Shown here: piece by piece, positions 46,417 through 55,878 of the stretch
Numbering within the stretch: position 1 is the first letter of the stretch
Layout: every line of letters starts with the position of its first letter
Assembly: GCF_017875395.1 (NCBI RefSeq)
Contig: NZ_JAGGMO010000008.1
Coordinates: 1 to 64,000 of the forward strand
Direction of reading: 5' to 3'
DNA: 64,000 nt
DNA from: Methanococcus voltae
GTDB lineage: Archaea; AGJL01; Methanococci; Methanococcales; Methanococcaceae
The notes under the pieces: model-generated
What the model was told of the DNA's origin: nothing
Seen by the model: only the letters and a program-made list of their open reading frames with translations
The model's database searches: none
Position numbers and translations under genes: made by a program

Positions 46417-46468
46417 CTTATCTTCTCATATGTTTTATATTTTGAAATCTAAGTATACACTAATATTG

Positions 46469-46480
46469 TCACATATGTGA
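46469..46480. promoter_or_regulatory. TCACATATGTGA palindrome (binding protein 4)
   Basis: Second copy of the 12-bp palindrome next to a TATA-like sequence, in the duplicated upstream block of binding protein 4 (46417-46621). The rest of the 46417-46783 gap shows no ORF. Confidence 0.5.
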
Positions 46481-46783
46481 TATATATAACTTTAAGATTG
46501 GTAAAGAAAAGTTTAATTACAAGTCAAAAAGTAATACTAAGTAATAATGGGTTAAAGAACTTAGAAAATAAAGTATCACGTGGGACATAAAAAACCATTA
46601 AAAAGTAATAACGTAAAAAATAATAAGATAATATTTAATATAATGGTGTAAAAAAATCATAAAATAATAAGATTAAACACTAGTAAATTAAAAAAAGAAC
46701 TTAAAATATAAAAACTAAAAATAAACCTATAAACCTATAAAATTATAAAATTATAAAAAAAATAAAAAATAGAATGGATTAAA

Positions 46784-47974
46784 TTATGCTTCTAATTTAC
46801 CGTATCCGCCCATTCTATTTGCTATTTCTTCGTAAGCTACACCGCCATCGAAGAATGTATATATTTCGTCTGCTTTTTCTTCAGGATTAATGTCTGCAAA
46901 CTGCTCCGGATAGAGTACTTTGCCAACGTAGTAAGCATTTGCTATTGCAGTATCCTTGTTAAATGCGTACCAGCAGTAAGGTAATACTTTGTAAACTTTA
47001 CCGTTTTTAACTGCATTCAACCCTTGGAATTCAGGTTTTGCTAAATCAGCTGTAACTTCATTCATTGAAGCCTCACTTACAAAGATATATTCAGGATTCC
47101 AAGCTACCACTTGTTCTTTGCTAACTTCTTTACCTTCACTAATCTTTGAAACGTTGTATGCTACATTATTAGCACCTAAAAATTCAAATGGTGGCCATCT
47201 AGGATCTGTTGTTGTAATTCCGTGAGCTCCGTTGTAAGCCCTACCTGCAACATATACGGTTGGGTGAACTGTAGCTTTTGAAACTCTAGATTTTAAATCA
47301 TTTTTGTATTCTTCCATTTTGTCCAATACTTCGTTGGCTCTTTCTTCCTTATCTAATATTTTACCCATTAATCTTAATGAGTCTTCGAATTTTTTATTTT
47401 GACCTTCTGAACCAATTGCTGCAGTATAAACAACTACTACAGGAATGTTTAATTTACTTTGTAAATCTTCAGCTGCGTCTTTATTATTACCTATAAATAT
47501 TATATCAGGGTTCATTTTAAGAATTGCTTCGTAATTATAGTTAGCCCCTGCTTTACCCGCTACAGGTAAGTCAATTAATTCAGGGTTTGCTGCTAAGTAT
47601 GGTAATTCAGTACCACAAGGGAATTTATCATCGTCAGATTTTGCTTTAACACTTTCTCTCATTTCTATTGCTATTACTTTATCTTCTGAATCTAAGTAAA
47701 CTATTTCTCTTAATGAACAGCCTAAGCCGATTATTCTATTTATTTCGGTTGGAACTTCTACAGTTCTGCCCGCCATATCTGTAACAGTTATGAATTCTGC
47801 ATTTTTGGTCGTTTCTGCACCTTTATTTTGATCTGCATCGCCACTGGTGTTTGCACTATCAAGGTTTGTTGTAGGGGCGGTATTTCCACCGATACATCCG
47901 CAACTCATTACAATAGCTACGACCATAAAAACACTGAAAACCATAACCAATGATTTTTTTAAAGTTTTATTCAT
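46784..47974 (-). CDS. ABC transporter substrate-binding lipoprotein 5 (iron-chelate/cobalamin type)
   Basis: 396 aa. MSCGCIGGN lipobox region, FITVTDMAGRTVEVPTEINR, GLGCSLREIVYL, a slightly longer loop (ESVKAKSDDDKFPCGTELPY) than in the paralogs, NPDIIFIGNNKDAAEDLQSK, and YYVGKVLYPEQFADINPEEK. First gene of the binding-protein array in the direction of transcription. Shares its upstream palindrome block with binding protein 1, not with its immediate neighbours. No importer membrane or ATPase component is nearby. Confidence 0.85.
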   Translation of the reverse strand: MNKTLKKSLVMVFSVFMVVAIVMSCGCIGGNTAPTTNLDSANTSGDADQNKGAETTKNAEFITVTDMAGRTVEVPTEINRIIGLGCSLREIVYLDSEDKVIAIEMRESVKAKSDDDKFPCGTELPYLAANPELIDLPVAGKAGANYNYEAILKMNPDIIFIGNNKDAAEDLQSKLNIPVVVVYTAAIGSEGQNKKFEDSLRLMGKILDKEERANEVLDKMEEYKNDLKSRVSKATVHPTVYVAGRAYNGAHGITTTDPRWPPFEFLGANNVAYNVSKISEGKEVSKEQVVAWNPEYIFVSEASMNEVTADLAKPEFQGLNAVKNGKVYKVLPYCWYAFNKDTAIANAYYVGKVLYPEQFADINPEEKADEIYTFFDGGVAYEEIANRMGGYGKLEA

Positions 47975-48374
47975 AATATCATCGTCTTTTTTTGGTTTTA
48001 ATTAGTAATTTATTTTATTAATTTTTAATTTATTAATTTTTAATTTATTAATTTTTAATTTATTATTTTATTATATTGCACTCTATTCTAATTTATTTTG
48101 AATGCGTAATAATAATTATCTATAATTTATGAATTATTATTCATACAAATTAAGAAATAGTATTACTAATTAATATAATTTACGATATGATATTATTAAA
48201 ATCAATATATTCTTATATTTCTATATTATTATTTAAGATTATATTGGGGTTATTTACCAATATTAAGACCATTTTTTACCCTTTTATTTAAAAAATTTAG
48301 TAAATGAATGGAATTAATCAAAAAGTATATAATTATGAAATATTAAAGTATATTTTATAACTTGGAGGTGCATT
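47975..48374. promoter_or_regulatory. Divergent control region of binding protein 5 and the symporter
   Basis: 400 bp without an ORF. Three copies of taatttattaatttt-like sequence lie near 48010-48065. Bases 48121-48188 repeat the block upstream of binding protein 1 and include the inverted repeat at 48128-48145. Toward the symporter, aaagtatataattatg (about 48317-48332) is a plausible TATA box, followed by the strong ribosome binding site GGAGGTG. Confidence 0.45.
48128..48145. promoter_or_regulatory. 18-bp inverted repeat, candidate operator (binding protein 5)
   Basis: TATGAATTATTATTCATA: same arms as at 41910-41927. Conserved in position within a 68-bp block while the surrounding spacers differ, which supports selection. 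Confidence 0.45.
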
Positions 48375-49679
48375 ATGTCTAACAAAATACTAAATGCTTA
48401 TACAAGCATACCACTAGTTGCAAGAATGTTGGGTGCATTAGCTATTGGTTTGCCTATTGGTTTGGCGATATCTTTCTACGCCCCTGATTTAATAAATGTT
48501 ATTAGTGCTTATTTATCACCGTTTGGTACTGTTTTAGTAAACATGCTTAAAATGATTGTTATACCTATCATATTCTTCTCATTAATTGCAGGTGCTGCAA
48601 GTATACCACTCGGTAAACTCGGAAGAGTAGGTTTCAAAACTATTTTATGGTATTTAATGACTTCATTATTCGCGTCATTATTCGGTGTTATTGTTGCAAT
48701 GTTATTTAACCCAGGTGTTGGTTTCACACCGCAAGAGGTTGCAAGTTCAGTTACACAAGTTGGTGTTCAGCCATCCGCTGATATCATTGGTATATTATTA
48801 GGAATGTTTGCAAACCCATTTGCTTCCCTTGCTCAAGGTAATTTCTTGCCTATCATCGTGTTCGCAATTTTATTTGGTGTTGCTACAAGATTAGTAGCTG
48901 ATAAACCACTCGATGAAGAAGAGTCAAAAAGGGCATTCTCATTGATTGATTTCGCAAAAGCTGTTAACTCATCAATGTTTAAAATTGTTAACTGGGTTAT
49001 GGAATACGCACCAATTGGTGTTTTAGCTTTGACAATTGTAAACTTCGGAACTTACGGTTCTGATTTATTAGGAAGCTACGGACAAATCGTTATTGGTATT
49101 GTTCTTGGTATTATTGGATTAATAGCATTCGTATACTCTGGATTAATAGTCCTCATCGGAAGAGAAAATCCATTAAAGATATTCAATAAAATTAAAGAAG
49201 CAATGGTTACTGCATTCGCTACAAGAAGTAGTGCTGCTACATTACCAGTTTCAATGGAAGTTGCAAGAGATGAATTAGGCGTAAAAGAGGAATTAGCTTC
49301 ATTTACATTACCATTAGGTGCTACAATCAACATGGATGGAGTTTGTATCCACTTACCAATGTGGGCTTTCTTCGCAGCAAACATGTTTGGTATCCCGATG
49401 ACAATTGATTCAATCCTTGTAATGGTTATTACAACAGTTTTAGCTTCAATTGGTGCAGGTGGTGTTCCAGGTGGAAGTTTAATGCTTTTATTCATTATTT
49501 TAGGTACTATGGGATTAGCTCCAGAACAAATCGCAATTGTTGTTTCATTGGCTATCGCAGTGAACCCAATTTTAGATATGTTCGAAACCATGAACAACAT
49601 CACAGGAGATTTGGTTATGACTTACTTAGTTGGTAAAACCGAAGGCTTAGTTGACGAAAACGTTCAAAAAAAGTTATAA
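48375..49679 (+). CDS. Dicarboxylate/amino acid:cation symporter (DAACS family)
   Basis: 434 aa, highly hydrophobic, the length of GltPh/GltP transporters. Signatures of the transport core: TRSSAATLPVSMEVARDELG (the serine-rich re-entrant loop HP1), FTLPLGATINMDGVCIHLPM (TM7 NMDG motif, cation site), GAGGVPGGSLMLL (HP2) and AVNPILDMFETMNNITGD (TM8, where the Asp and Asn bind cation and substrate). Likely Na+- or H+-coupled uptake of aspartate, glutamate or a C4-dicarboxylate. The TM8 Asp is present; the substrate-selecting Arg of glutamate/aspartate carriers is not evident there. Very strong ribosome binding site GGAGGTG. Confidence 0.92.
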   Translation: MSNKILNAYTSIPLVARMLGALAIGLPIGLAISFYAPDLINVISAYLSPFGTVLVNMLKMIVIPIIFFSLIAGAASIPLGKLGRVGFKTILWYLMTSLFASLFGVIVAMLFNPGVGFTPQEVASSVTQVGVQPSADIIGILLGMFANPFASLAQGNFLPIIVFAILFGVATRLVADKPLDEEESKRAFSLIDFAKAVNSSMFKIVNWVMEYAPIGVLALTIVNFGTYGSDLLGSYGQIVIGIVLGIIGLIAFVYSGLIVLIGRENPLKIFNKIKEAMVTAFATRSSAATLPVSMEVARDELGVKEELASFTLPLGATINMDGVCIHLPMWAFFAANMFGIPMTIDSILVMVITTVLASIGAGGVPGGSLMLLFIILGTMGLAPEQIAIVVSLAIAVNPILDMFETMNNITGDLVMTYLVGKTEGLVDENVQKKL

Positions 49680-49861
49680 TTAGTATTTAATTTATTAATA
49701 CTAATTAAATATTAATTAAAATATTAATTAAATACAATACTAAATTATAATCTGTCAAAAATAAAATAAAAAAAATATTAAATAAAATAACTAAAATATC
49801 TAAAATAACTAAAATAAATAAAATAAAAAATAACTATTTAATTTCTTTTTTTAATTTCTTT

Positions 49862-50560
49862 TTAAAAAGTTATAACGCATACTGCCATATATGAGAATTC
49901 CAAACCATTTTCTATGTTTTTAATTAATTCGCCCAATTTATATGTGCTTATTTTTTCATCAGGATATGATAAATTTTCGCAAATTGTAATTCTTACATCT
50001 TTTAAATGGTAATCAACGTTTTTAAGATTAAAGCTAACATTATTTTTGTTTAACATGTATTCAACATCTTTTTTTATGTCACTCGGTAAAAATATTACAC
50101 TGTGATTATTTATTACCATATTATATAGCAATTCTTGATTATATTCTTTACCGTGAAGTGTTAGTATGGCATAATCGTCCCAAGATATTTTTAACCTTGC
50201 ACAAGCTACCTGTATTGAAGAAATACCGGATATAACTGATATATCCTTTTTATCCACGCCTAAATTTAGCATAGTTTTTAATAAACCGCTAAAACATGGG
50301 TCGCCAGTAGATAAAATACCGATATCTTTATTTTTAAATTTATCATCAAAAGCTATTTCTTTTAAAGTTTCTTTAAGATTTTTGGATAAATAAATTATTT
50401 CTTTAGATTCTAAATCGTTTGAATTAATGGAATCAATTGATTTAATTGACTCTATACTTCTTTTGCTACCTACTAGAATATCTAGTTTATCAATTGTATT
50501 TAGTGCTTTTAGGGTTATCAAATCGCTACTTCCTGCGCCTATTCCTATAATATAAATCAT
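49862..50560 (-). CDS. cbiE: Cobalt-precorrin-7 C5-methyltransferase CbiE
   Basis: About 232 aa. A tetrapyrrole methylase in the anaerobic corrinoid pathway (C5 methylation; C15 and decarboxylation are done by CbiT, not present here). Signatures: MIYIIGIGAGSSDLITLKAL at the N-terminus, GILSTGDPCFSG, SVISGISSIQVACARL, and WDDYAILTLHGK. The ATG at 50560 with GGATGA upstream fits the usual family start; the longer form from 50590 adds ten atypical residues. Monocistronic by spacing. Confidence 0.9.
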   Translation of the reverse strand: MIYIIGIGAGSSDLITLKALNTIDKLDILVGSKRSIESIKSIDSINSNDLESKEIIYLSKNLKETLKEIAFDDKFKNKDIGILSTGDPCFSGLLKTMLNLGVDKKDISVISGISSIQVACARLKISWDDYAILTLHGKEYNQELLYNMVINNHSVIFLPSDIKKDVEYMLNKNNVSFNLKNVDYHLKDVRITICENLSYPDEKISTYKLGELIKNIENGLEFSYMAVCVITF

Positions 50561-50924
50561 ATTTTCATCCAACGGCATAATCTTTTTCAATTTTTTAATT
50601 AATTTTTAATTAATTTTTAAATATTACTTAATTATGTAGTATAATCTATGATATAATCTATGATGTATTCTGTAGTATAATTTGTAGTATTTATAGTATA
50701 TTTCTAGTATAGTTTATTCTATTTTTTTATCTTTTTATAACTTTAGATTTTATATTCAAATTTAATGATAGATCCTTGATAAACTCATCGATTATATGGT
50801 TTATATAATTTTACAAACATATTATTATACACACTATAAATTATGAAATAATTATGAAATACCTAAATTCATATGAATTATAAGTCATACGATAAATACG
50901 ATATAAAGCACGAGGTGTCAGGGT
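50561..50924. promoter_or_regulatory. Divergent region cbiE/cysS
   Basis: About 360 bp with no ORF; repeated taatctatgatata- and tagtataatttgtag-like stretches (50638-50710) are simple AT repeats. The ribosome binding site of cysS (GAGGTG) is clear. No operator recognised. Confidence 0.35.
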
Positions 50925-52598
50925 ATGATACACCGAGAATCTCAAAATTCAGACTCTAATAATAGAGCACTAAGTGAAAAGGGATATTTTATTACCGTAT
51001 ACAACAGCTTAACAAATACTATGGAAAAATTTATTCCATTAGACAAAAAAGCCATAAAGATGTATATTTGCGGACCTACGGTTTATGATTCGTCGCATTT
51101 GGGTCATGGTCGTACGTACGTATCTTTTGACGTAATAAAACGATATTTGGAACATAAGGGTTATAACGTTTATTTAGTCATTAATTTTACTGATATCGAC
51201 GATAAGATAATAAATAAGGCTAAAAATCTTAAAATGGATTGTAAAAATATTTCTGAAGAAAATATAGACTCATTTTTGATAGACATGCTTTCCTTAGGTG
51301 TAGAACCTGCAAATGTGTATCCTAAGGTTACACAATCAATCTCTGAAATAATAGATTTTATAGGTGTATTAATGAAAAAAGAGTACGCTTATAAAACAAC
51401 AGATGGAATTTATTTCAACGTTAGGAAATTTAGGGAGTATGGTAGGCTTAGCAATGTAAATATAGATAAATTAAAATCTAAGACTAAGGCCAAGACTAAA
51501 GAAGATGTAGATAGTGAAAGTGAAAATAAAAATAAAAATAAAATTGGTAAGTCAACAACCGAAAAATTAAATGTAGAAGATTTTGCACTTTGGAAGTTTA
51601 ACGAGCCAATTTTTGAAGGGGATATTTGTGTAGAACCTGCATGGGATAGCCCTTGGGGTAAAGGACGCCCTGGTTGGCACATTGAATGCTCGGTAATGAG
51701 TGCAAAGTATTTCGGAGAATGTTTCGATATACACGGAGGCGGAAAAGATTTAGCATTCCCACACCACGAAAATGAAATAGCTCAAAGCGATAGTTATTTT
51801 GAAGCACCTTGCGTCAAATATTGGATGCACACGGGTTTTGTTAGGGTAAATGGGGAAAAAATGAGCAAAAGCCTTGGAAATTTTGTAACCATTAAAGATA
51901 TGTTGCAAAAATATAATAAAGACACCTTAAGATTGTTCTTTATCCAAAGACATTATCGCTCGCCTCTTGATTATTCAGACGAGTCCTTGACGCATGTACA
52001 AAATACATTAGATAAATTTGAGAATGCAATTAAAAAATTAATCTATTATTCAAAAGATTCTGAAGTTAAAAATAAGTTATCAATAACTGATGTAGAATTT
52101 ATGAATGTACTATACACCTGCAGAAACAAATTTTATGATGCTATGGACGATGATTTTAACACCGTTGAAGCTATTAAAGTTCTTTACACACTGGTAACCG
52201 CTACAAATAAATATATGGCGGAATTGGAAAATTTAAAAAATCCTAATGCAAATACATCCATTATAATCCAAGCTTTAGAATTTTATAGGGATGTAGGGGA
52301 AATATTTGGCATATTTGGAGATTTAAAGATTGATTGTTATTTAAATTGCTTAAAAAGATATGGTTACGAAGAAGAAGTAAGAGAAAGTAGTGCCTGTATT
52401 GATAAAATAGCAAAAGCGGAGTTTAGCTTTGCTAGTGCGGGAAAAGTAGACGGCTTAATGAAATTAGTAATTGAGTTACGGGAAGATTTACGCGCCAATA
52501 AAAATTATGAAATGGCGGATAAAATAAGAGATAAATTAGAAGAATTAGATATTATCTTGGAGGATAACCCGAAAGGTACTCGATGGAGCATTAAATAA
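50925..52598 (+). CDS. cysS: Cysteinyl-tRNA synthetase
   Basis: 557 aa class I synthetase. [20 protein letters not shown] holds the first zinc Cys and the HIGH-type HLGH. Other zinc ligands are in WHIECSVM and [20 protein letters not shown] is the KMSKS loop. It charges tRNA-Cys with cysteine. A Lys/Glu/Asn-rich insertion ([20 protein letters not shown]) interrupts the catalytic domain. The N-terminus has about 25 extra residues before the core. Its presence matters because many methanogens lack CysRS and use the SepRS/SepCysS route. Confidence 0.95.
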   Translation: MIHRESQNSDSNNRALSEKGYFITVYNSLTNTMEKFIPLDKKAIKMYICGPTVYDSSHLGHGRTYVSFDVIKRYLEHKGYNVYLVINFTDIDDKIINKAKNLKMDCKNISEENIDSFLIDMLSLGVEPANVYPKVTQSISEIIDFIGVLMKKEYAYKTTDGIYFNVRKFREYGRLSNVNIDKLKSKTKAKTKEDVDSESENKNKNKIGKSTTEKLNVEDFALWKFNEPIFEGDICVEPAWDSPWGKGRPGWHIECSVMSAKYFGECFDIHGGGKDLAFPHHENEIAQSDSYFEAPCVKYWMHTGFVRVNGEKMSKSLGNFVTIKDMLQKYNKDTLRLFFIQRHYRSPLDYSDESLTHVQNTLDKFENAIKKLIYYSKDSEVKNKLSITDVEFMNVLYTCRNKFYDAMDDDFNTVEAIKVLYTLVTATNKYMAELENLKNPNANTSIIIQALEFYRDVGEIFGIFGDLKIDCYLNCLKRYGYEEEVRESSACIDKIAKAEFSFASAGKVDGLMKLVIELREDLRANKNYEMADKIRDKLEELDIILEDNPKGTRWSIK

Positions 52599-52771
52599 TA
52601 AACTAATAAAAATAGAAAAGTTATCCAATTTATCCAATTAAATAAATTAAATAAAATAAATAATACTTAATAAATAAAATTAAAAATAAGGAAAAGGAAT
52701 TTTATTTATTCTTGTATTTCTTTTTGTATTTGTATTTATATTTTAATTTTGTATTTTATTTTTTAGTATTT

Positions 52772-54487
52772 TTACAATTTAGTCTCATTTAGTCTTTTTT
52801 CAACTAATTCTTTACCGATTTGAGCTAATTTATATTTTTGAATTTTACCACTTGCTGTAAGTGGATATTCTTCAACCATAAAGACGTATTTAGGCACCTT
52901 GTACCTTGCAATTTTGGTTATTGCGTAGTCCCTTATATCTTCCTCGGTTAAATCTGCACCTTCTTCAAGAATTACGAATGCTCCAACGATTTCACCGTAT
53001 TTTTTATCAGGGATACCTGCAACTTGAACATCTTTTACGCCGTCCATTGTATGAATAAATTCTTCGATTTCCCTAGGGTAGATATTCTCTCCGCCCCTGA
53101 TAATCATGTCTTTTATTCTTCCAACGATTTTATAGTACCCTTCATCGTCTTGTGTTGCTAAATCTCCACTGTGAAGCCATCCGTCTTCGTCGATTGCTTC
53201 AGCGGTTTTTTCCGGCATGTTATAGTATCCTTTCATTACATTGTAACCTTTACAGCAGATTTCACCGACTTGGTTCCTACCGAGTGTTTCGCCTGTTTCA
53301 GGGTCTACAATTTTTACTTGACTGTGTGGTAGAGCCACACCTACGGTGTTAACTCTTTTATCAAGGCTATCCGTAGCCTTAGTTTGCGTAAACACAGGTG
53401 AAGCTTCCGTAAGTCCATAAGCAATTGTAACTTCGGACATATTCATCTCTTCGATTACTTTTTTCATTGCTTCTGTAGGGCATGTTGAGCCTGCCATAAT
53501 ACCGGTTCTTAATGAACTGAGATCGAACATCTTAAACATAGGGTGGCTAAACTCTGCAATAAACATTGTAGGAACCCCGTAGAGTGATGTACATTTTTCT
53601 TTTTGGACTGCTGCAAGTGCAAGTAATGGGTCGAATAATTCAAGCATTACGAGGGTGCTACCGTGTGTTAAAACTGCCATAACCCCCAGAACTATACCAA
53701 AGCAGTGGAATAAAGGAACTGGTAAGCATAGCCTATCTTTTTCGCTATAGTGCATACTTTCTCCGATATAGAATCCATTATTAAGGATATTTCTATGCGT
53801 AAGCATCACACCTTTTGGAAAACCTGTTGTTCCTGAAGTATATTGGATATTTACCACATCGGTATTTTTAACTTGCTTTTTAGCTTCTTCAAGCTTATCA
53901 TTTGGCAAGTGTTTACCTAATAACATGATTTCATGAGTATTATACATACCCCTATGCTTTTCAGGTCCTATATACATAATGGTTTTTAAATGAGGGTAAT
54001 TTTCGCTGTTTAACTCCCCTCGCTTCTGTGTTTTCAATTCAGGTATTAAATCGTAAACCGTTTCAATGTAGTTCACATCCCTAAATTGATCTACGATTGC
54101 TAAAGCTTTCATATCGGATTGCTTAAGTACGTAGTCAAGTTCGTGACTTTTGTAGGCAGTGTTAACGGTTACAGCTACAGCCCCGATTTTTGCGGTTGCA
54201 AATACGAAAGTTAACCAGTCTGGTACGTTTCTTGCCCAAAGGCCAACGTTATCGCCTTTAGATATACCAATCTCTAAAAGACCTTTCGCCATCATATTAA
54301 CACGTTCGTTAAATTCTCCGTAGGTAAATCTTAAATCTCTGTCTGGATAAACCATAAACTCTTGGTCAGGGTTTTTTGATACCATTTTTTCAAAGAATTC
54401 ACCGATTGTTTCTTCTGTAAATAGATTTCCATAATCTAGTGGTGCTTCCATGTTTTCATAATAAACATTTCCTGTTTTTTCGACCAT
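52772..54487 (-). CDS. Acyl-CoA synthetase (AMP-forming)
   Basis: 571 aa ANL-superfamily ligase that activates a carboxylic acid as acyl-AMP and then acyl-CoA. Motifs: P-loop-like [75 protein letters not shown], and the catalytic Lys in [13 protein letters not shown]. The length and motifs suit medium/long-chain or branched-acid ligases rather than acetyl-CoA synthetase. A hotdog thioesterase and an XRE-cupin regulator are encoded just upstream on the same strand. The acid is unknown. Confidence 0.9.
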   Translation of the reverse strand: MVEKTGNVYYENMEAPLDYGNLFTEETIGEFFEKMVSKNPDQEFMVYPDRDLRFTYGEFNERVNMMAKGLLEIGISKGDNVGLWARNVPDWLTFVFATAKIGAVAVTVNTAYKSHELDYVLKQSDMKALAIVDQFRDVNYIETVYDLIPELKTQKRGELNSENYPHLKTIMYIGPEKHRGMYNTHEIMLLGKHLPNDKLEEAKKQVKNTDVVNIQYTSGTTGFPKGVMLTHRNILNNGFYIGESMHYSEKDRLCLPVPLFHCFGIVLGVMAVLTHGSTLVMLELFDPLLALAAVQKEKCTSLYGVPTMFIAEFSHPMFKMFDLSSLRTGIMAGSTCPTEAMKKVIEEMNMSEVTIAYGLTEASPVFTQTKATDSLDKRVNTVGVALPHSQVKIVDPETGETLGRNQVGEICCKGYNVMKGYYNMPEKTAEAIDEDGWLHSGDLATQDDEGYYKIVGRIKDMIIRGGENIYPREIEEFIHTMDGVKDVQVAGIPDKKYGEIVGAFVILEEGADLTEEDIRDYAITKIARYKVPKYVFMVEEYPLTASGKIQKYKLAQIGKELVEKRLNETKL

Positions 54488-54750
54488 AACATCACATTTT
54501 AGTTGGTTAATTGATTAATTGTCTAGTTTTTATTATTATTTCTTATTAATTTATATTAATTTATATTAATTCGTATTAATTCGTATTAGTTCTTATTTTA
54601 ATTTACATTATAATTAGCTTAATTAATTTGGATTGAAATTGTAAAATTAAGATTGTATAATTGATAATGTAAAAATGTAAGATGTAAAAAAGCAGAATTT
54701 AGTTGTTATTTAGTTGTTATTTTATTATTCATAAAATATTAATATAATAT

Positions 54751-55161
54751 TTAATTTTTATCGAGTTCTATGTAATGTTCCATCAATTGATTCCTTATGT
54801 CTTCTGGTATAGGAACTGATTTTTGTTCGATAAAATCAAAATGAACAACTACTGCTTTACCTTTTACACACAATACACCGTCTTGCCAAGCTTCGTGATA
54901 TAAAGTGAATGACTTATTTCCTATTCTGCTAACGTAACTTCTTATTTGAACGTTTTTACCCAATTCCATTTGGCTAACAAAGTCAAAGTCTGTGTGAGCC
55001 ATTATAAGTTTCCAATCTTCGTGTTTTGTTGATAAATTTGGGGTGAACATCTTGAAAAATGGATTTCTTGCTTGTTCAAACCATATTGCTACAACGGTAT
55101 TGTTTATGTGGCGCAACCCATCGATATCGCCAAATCTTGGTTCTACGGTTATTTCATACAT
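54751..55161 (-). CDS. Hotdog-fold acyl-CoA thioesterase
   Basis: About 136 aa of the 4-hydroxybenzoyl-CoA thioesterase type: RFGDIDGLRHINNTVVAIWF carries the conserved catalytic Asp and HxxN, followed by a central beta-sheet (FDFVSQMELGKNVQIRSYVS) and FTLYHEAWQDGVLCVKGKAV. It would hydrolyse an acyl-CoA, perhaps the product of the neighbouring ligase. ATG at 55161 follows GGTG; a GTG at 55173 is less likely. The 263-bp gap to the ligase (54488-54750) holds no ORF. Confidence 0.88.
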   Translation of the reverse strand: MYEITVEPRFGDIDGLRHINNTVVAIWFEQARNPFFKMFTPNLSTKHEDWKLIMAHTDFDFVSQMELGKNVQIRSYVSRIGNKSFTLYHEAWQDGVLCVKGKAVVVHFDFIEQKSVPIPEDIRNQLMEHYIELDKN

Positions 55162-55293
55162 AATATACACCAATTTAAGAATTTTACTAAGTTTAATAAT
55201 TTTTTAATTTTTAATTTTTAATTTTTGGCTTTAATTTTAATTTCTTTAGCATTTTATATTATTAATTTTCCTTATACTAAATTCCCATAGTAT

Positions 55294-55878
55294 TTACAAT
55301 GGTGTATATACAACCGCTAAAATCTTTGAATTTTGGTCTTTAGCGTGTAAGTTGTGAGGTACGATTGAATCATAGTATATGCTATCTCCTTTTGCTAAAA
55401 CATATACATCTTGTCCGTAGTTGATTTCAATCTCTCCGCTCATAACATATATAAATTCTTCACCTTCGTGGGAAGATAATTCAATTTCCTCATCTGCTTG
55501 TGGATACACATCAATAATAAATGGTTCCATGTGCCTATCTATTTTACCCGCAGCTAATGAATAAAAGTTTAATTTACTTTCTTCTTCGTTGGAGTACGTT
55601 TTTGTTCCTGAAAACCTAACAACATTTTCTGATGCACCAAATCTTGATACAACTGGTCCGATTTCAGGCAAGTCGTCCAAAAAAGTACCCAACCTAACGC
55701 CTAAAGCTCTTGCAATTGCGATTAAAGGTTTTAATGAAGGTATCAAATCGCCGTTTTCAATTTTCTTGAGCAATTCAACATCGTTACCGCTAATTTTTGC
55801 AAGTTCTTCAATAGACATGTTATTTAATTCTCTAACTTTTTTGATTTTAATTCCTACTTGGTTGTTCTTTTCTGACAT
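55294..55878 (-). CDS. XRE-family regulator with cupin sensor domain
   Basis: 194 aa. An N-terminal helix-turn-helix (IKKVRELNNMSIEELAKISG; LLKKIENGDLIPSLKPLIAI) is followed by a C-terminal cupin barrel (EIELSSHEGEEFIYVMSGEI; KGDSIYYDSIVPHNLHAK). This class of regulator is often encoded beside acyl-CoA ligases, as here, and probably senses a small carboxylate or its CoA ester. GAGGG precedes the ATG. An unusual GC-rich repeat cluster lies 150-210 bp upstream. Confidence 0.92.
   Translation of the reverse strand: MSEKNNQVGIKIKKVRELNNMSIEELAKISGNDVELLKKIENGDLIPSLKPLIAIARALGVRLGTFLDDLPEIGPVVSRFGASENVVRFSGTKTYSNEEESKLNFYSLAAGKIDRHMEPFIIDVYPQADEEIELSSHEGEEFIYVMSGEIEINYGQDVYVLAKGDSIYYDSIVPHNLHAKDQNSKILAVVYTPL

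Larger units (their letters stand above)
44679..46621. repeat. 420-bp direct repeat covering 5' ends of binding proteins 3 and 4
   Basis: Bases 44679-45098 and 46202-46621 (offset 1523) differ at only three positions by my alignment. Each copy spans the first ~70 codons (signal peptide, lipobox, spacer, start of the binding domain), the start codon and about 205 bp of upstream sequence including the palindrome and TATA box. The coordinates given cover both copies. Confidence 0.9.

Noticed and set aside
40527-47974. Binding-protein array as part of a complete ABC importer operon
   Set aside because: No permease or ATPase gene lies in or beside the array, and each gene has its own long upstream region.
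49076-49603. 175-codon minus-strand ORF opposite the symporter gene
   Set aside because: Shadow; the plus-strand frame has all family motifs and a strong ribosome binding site.
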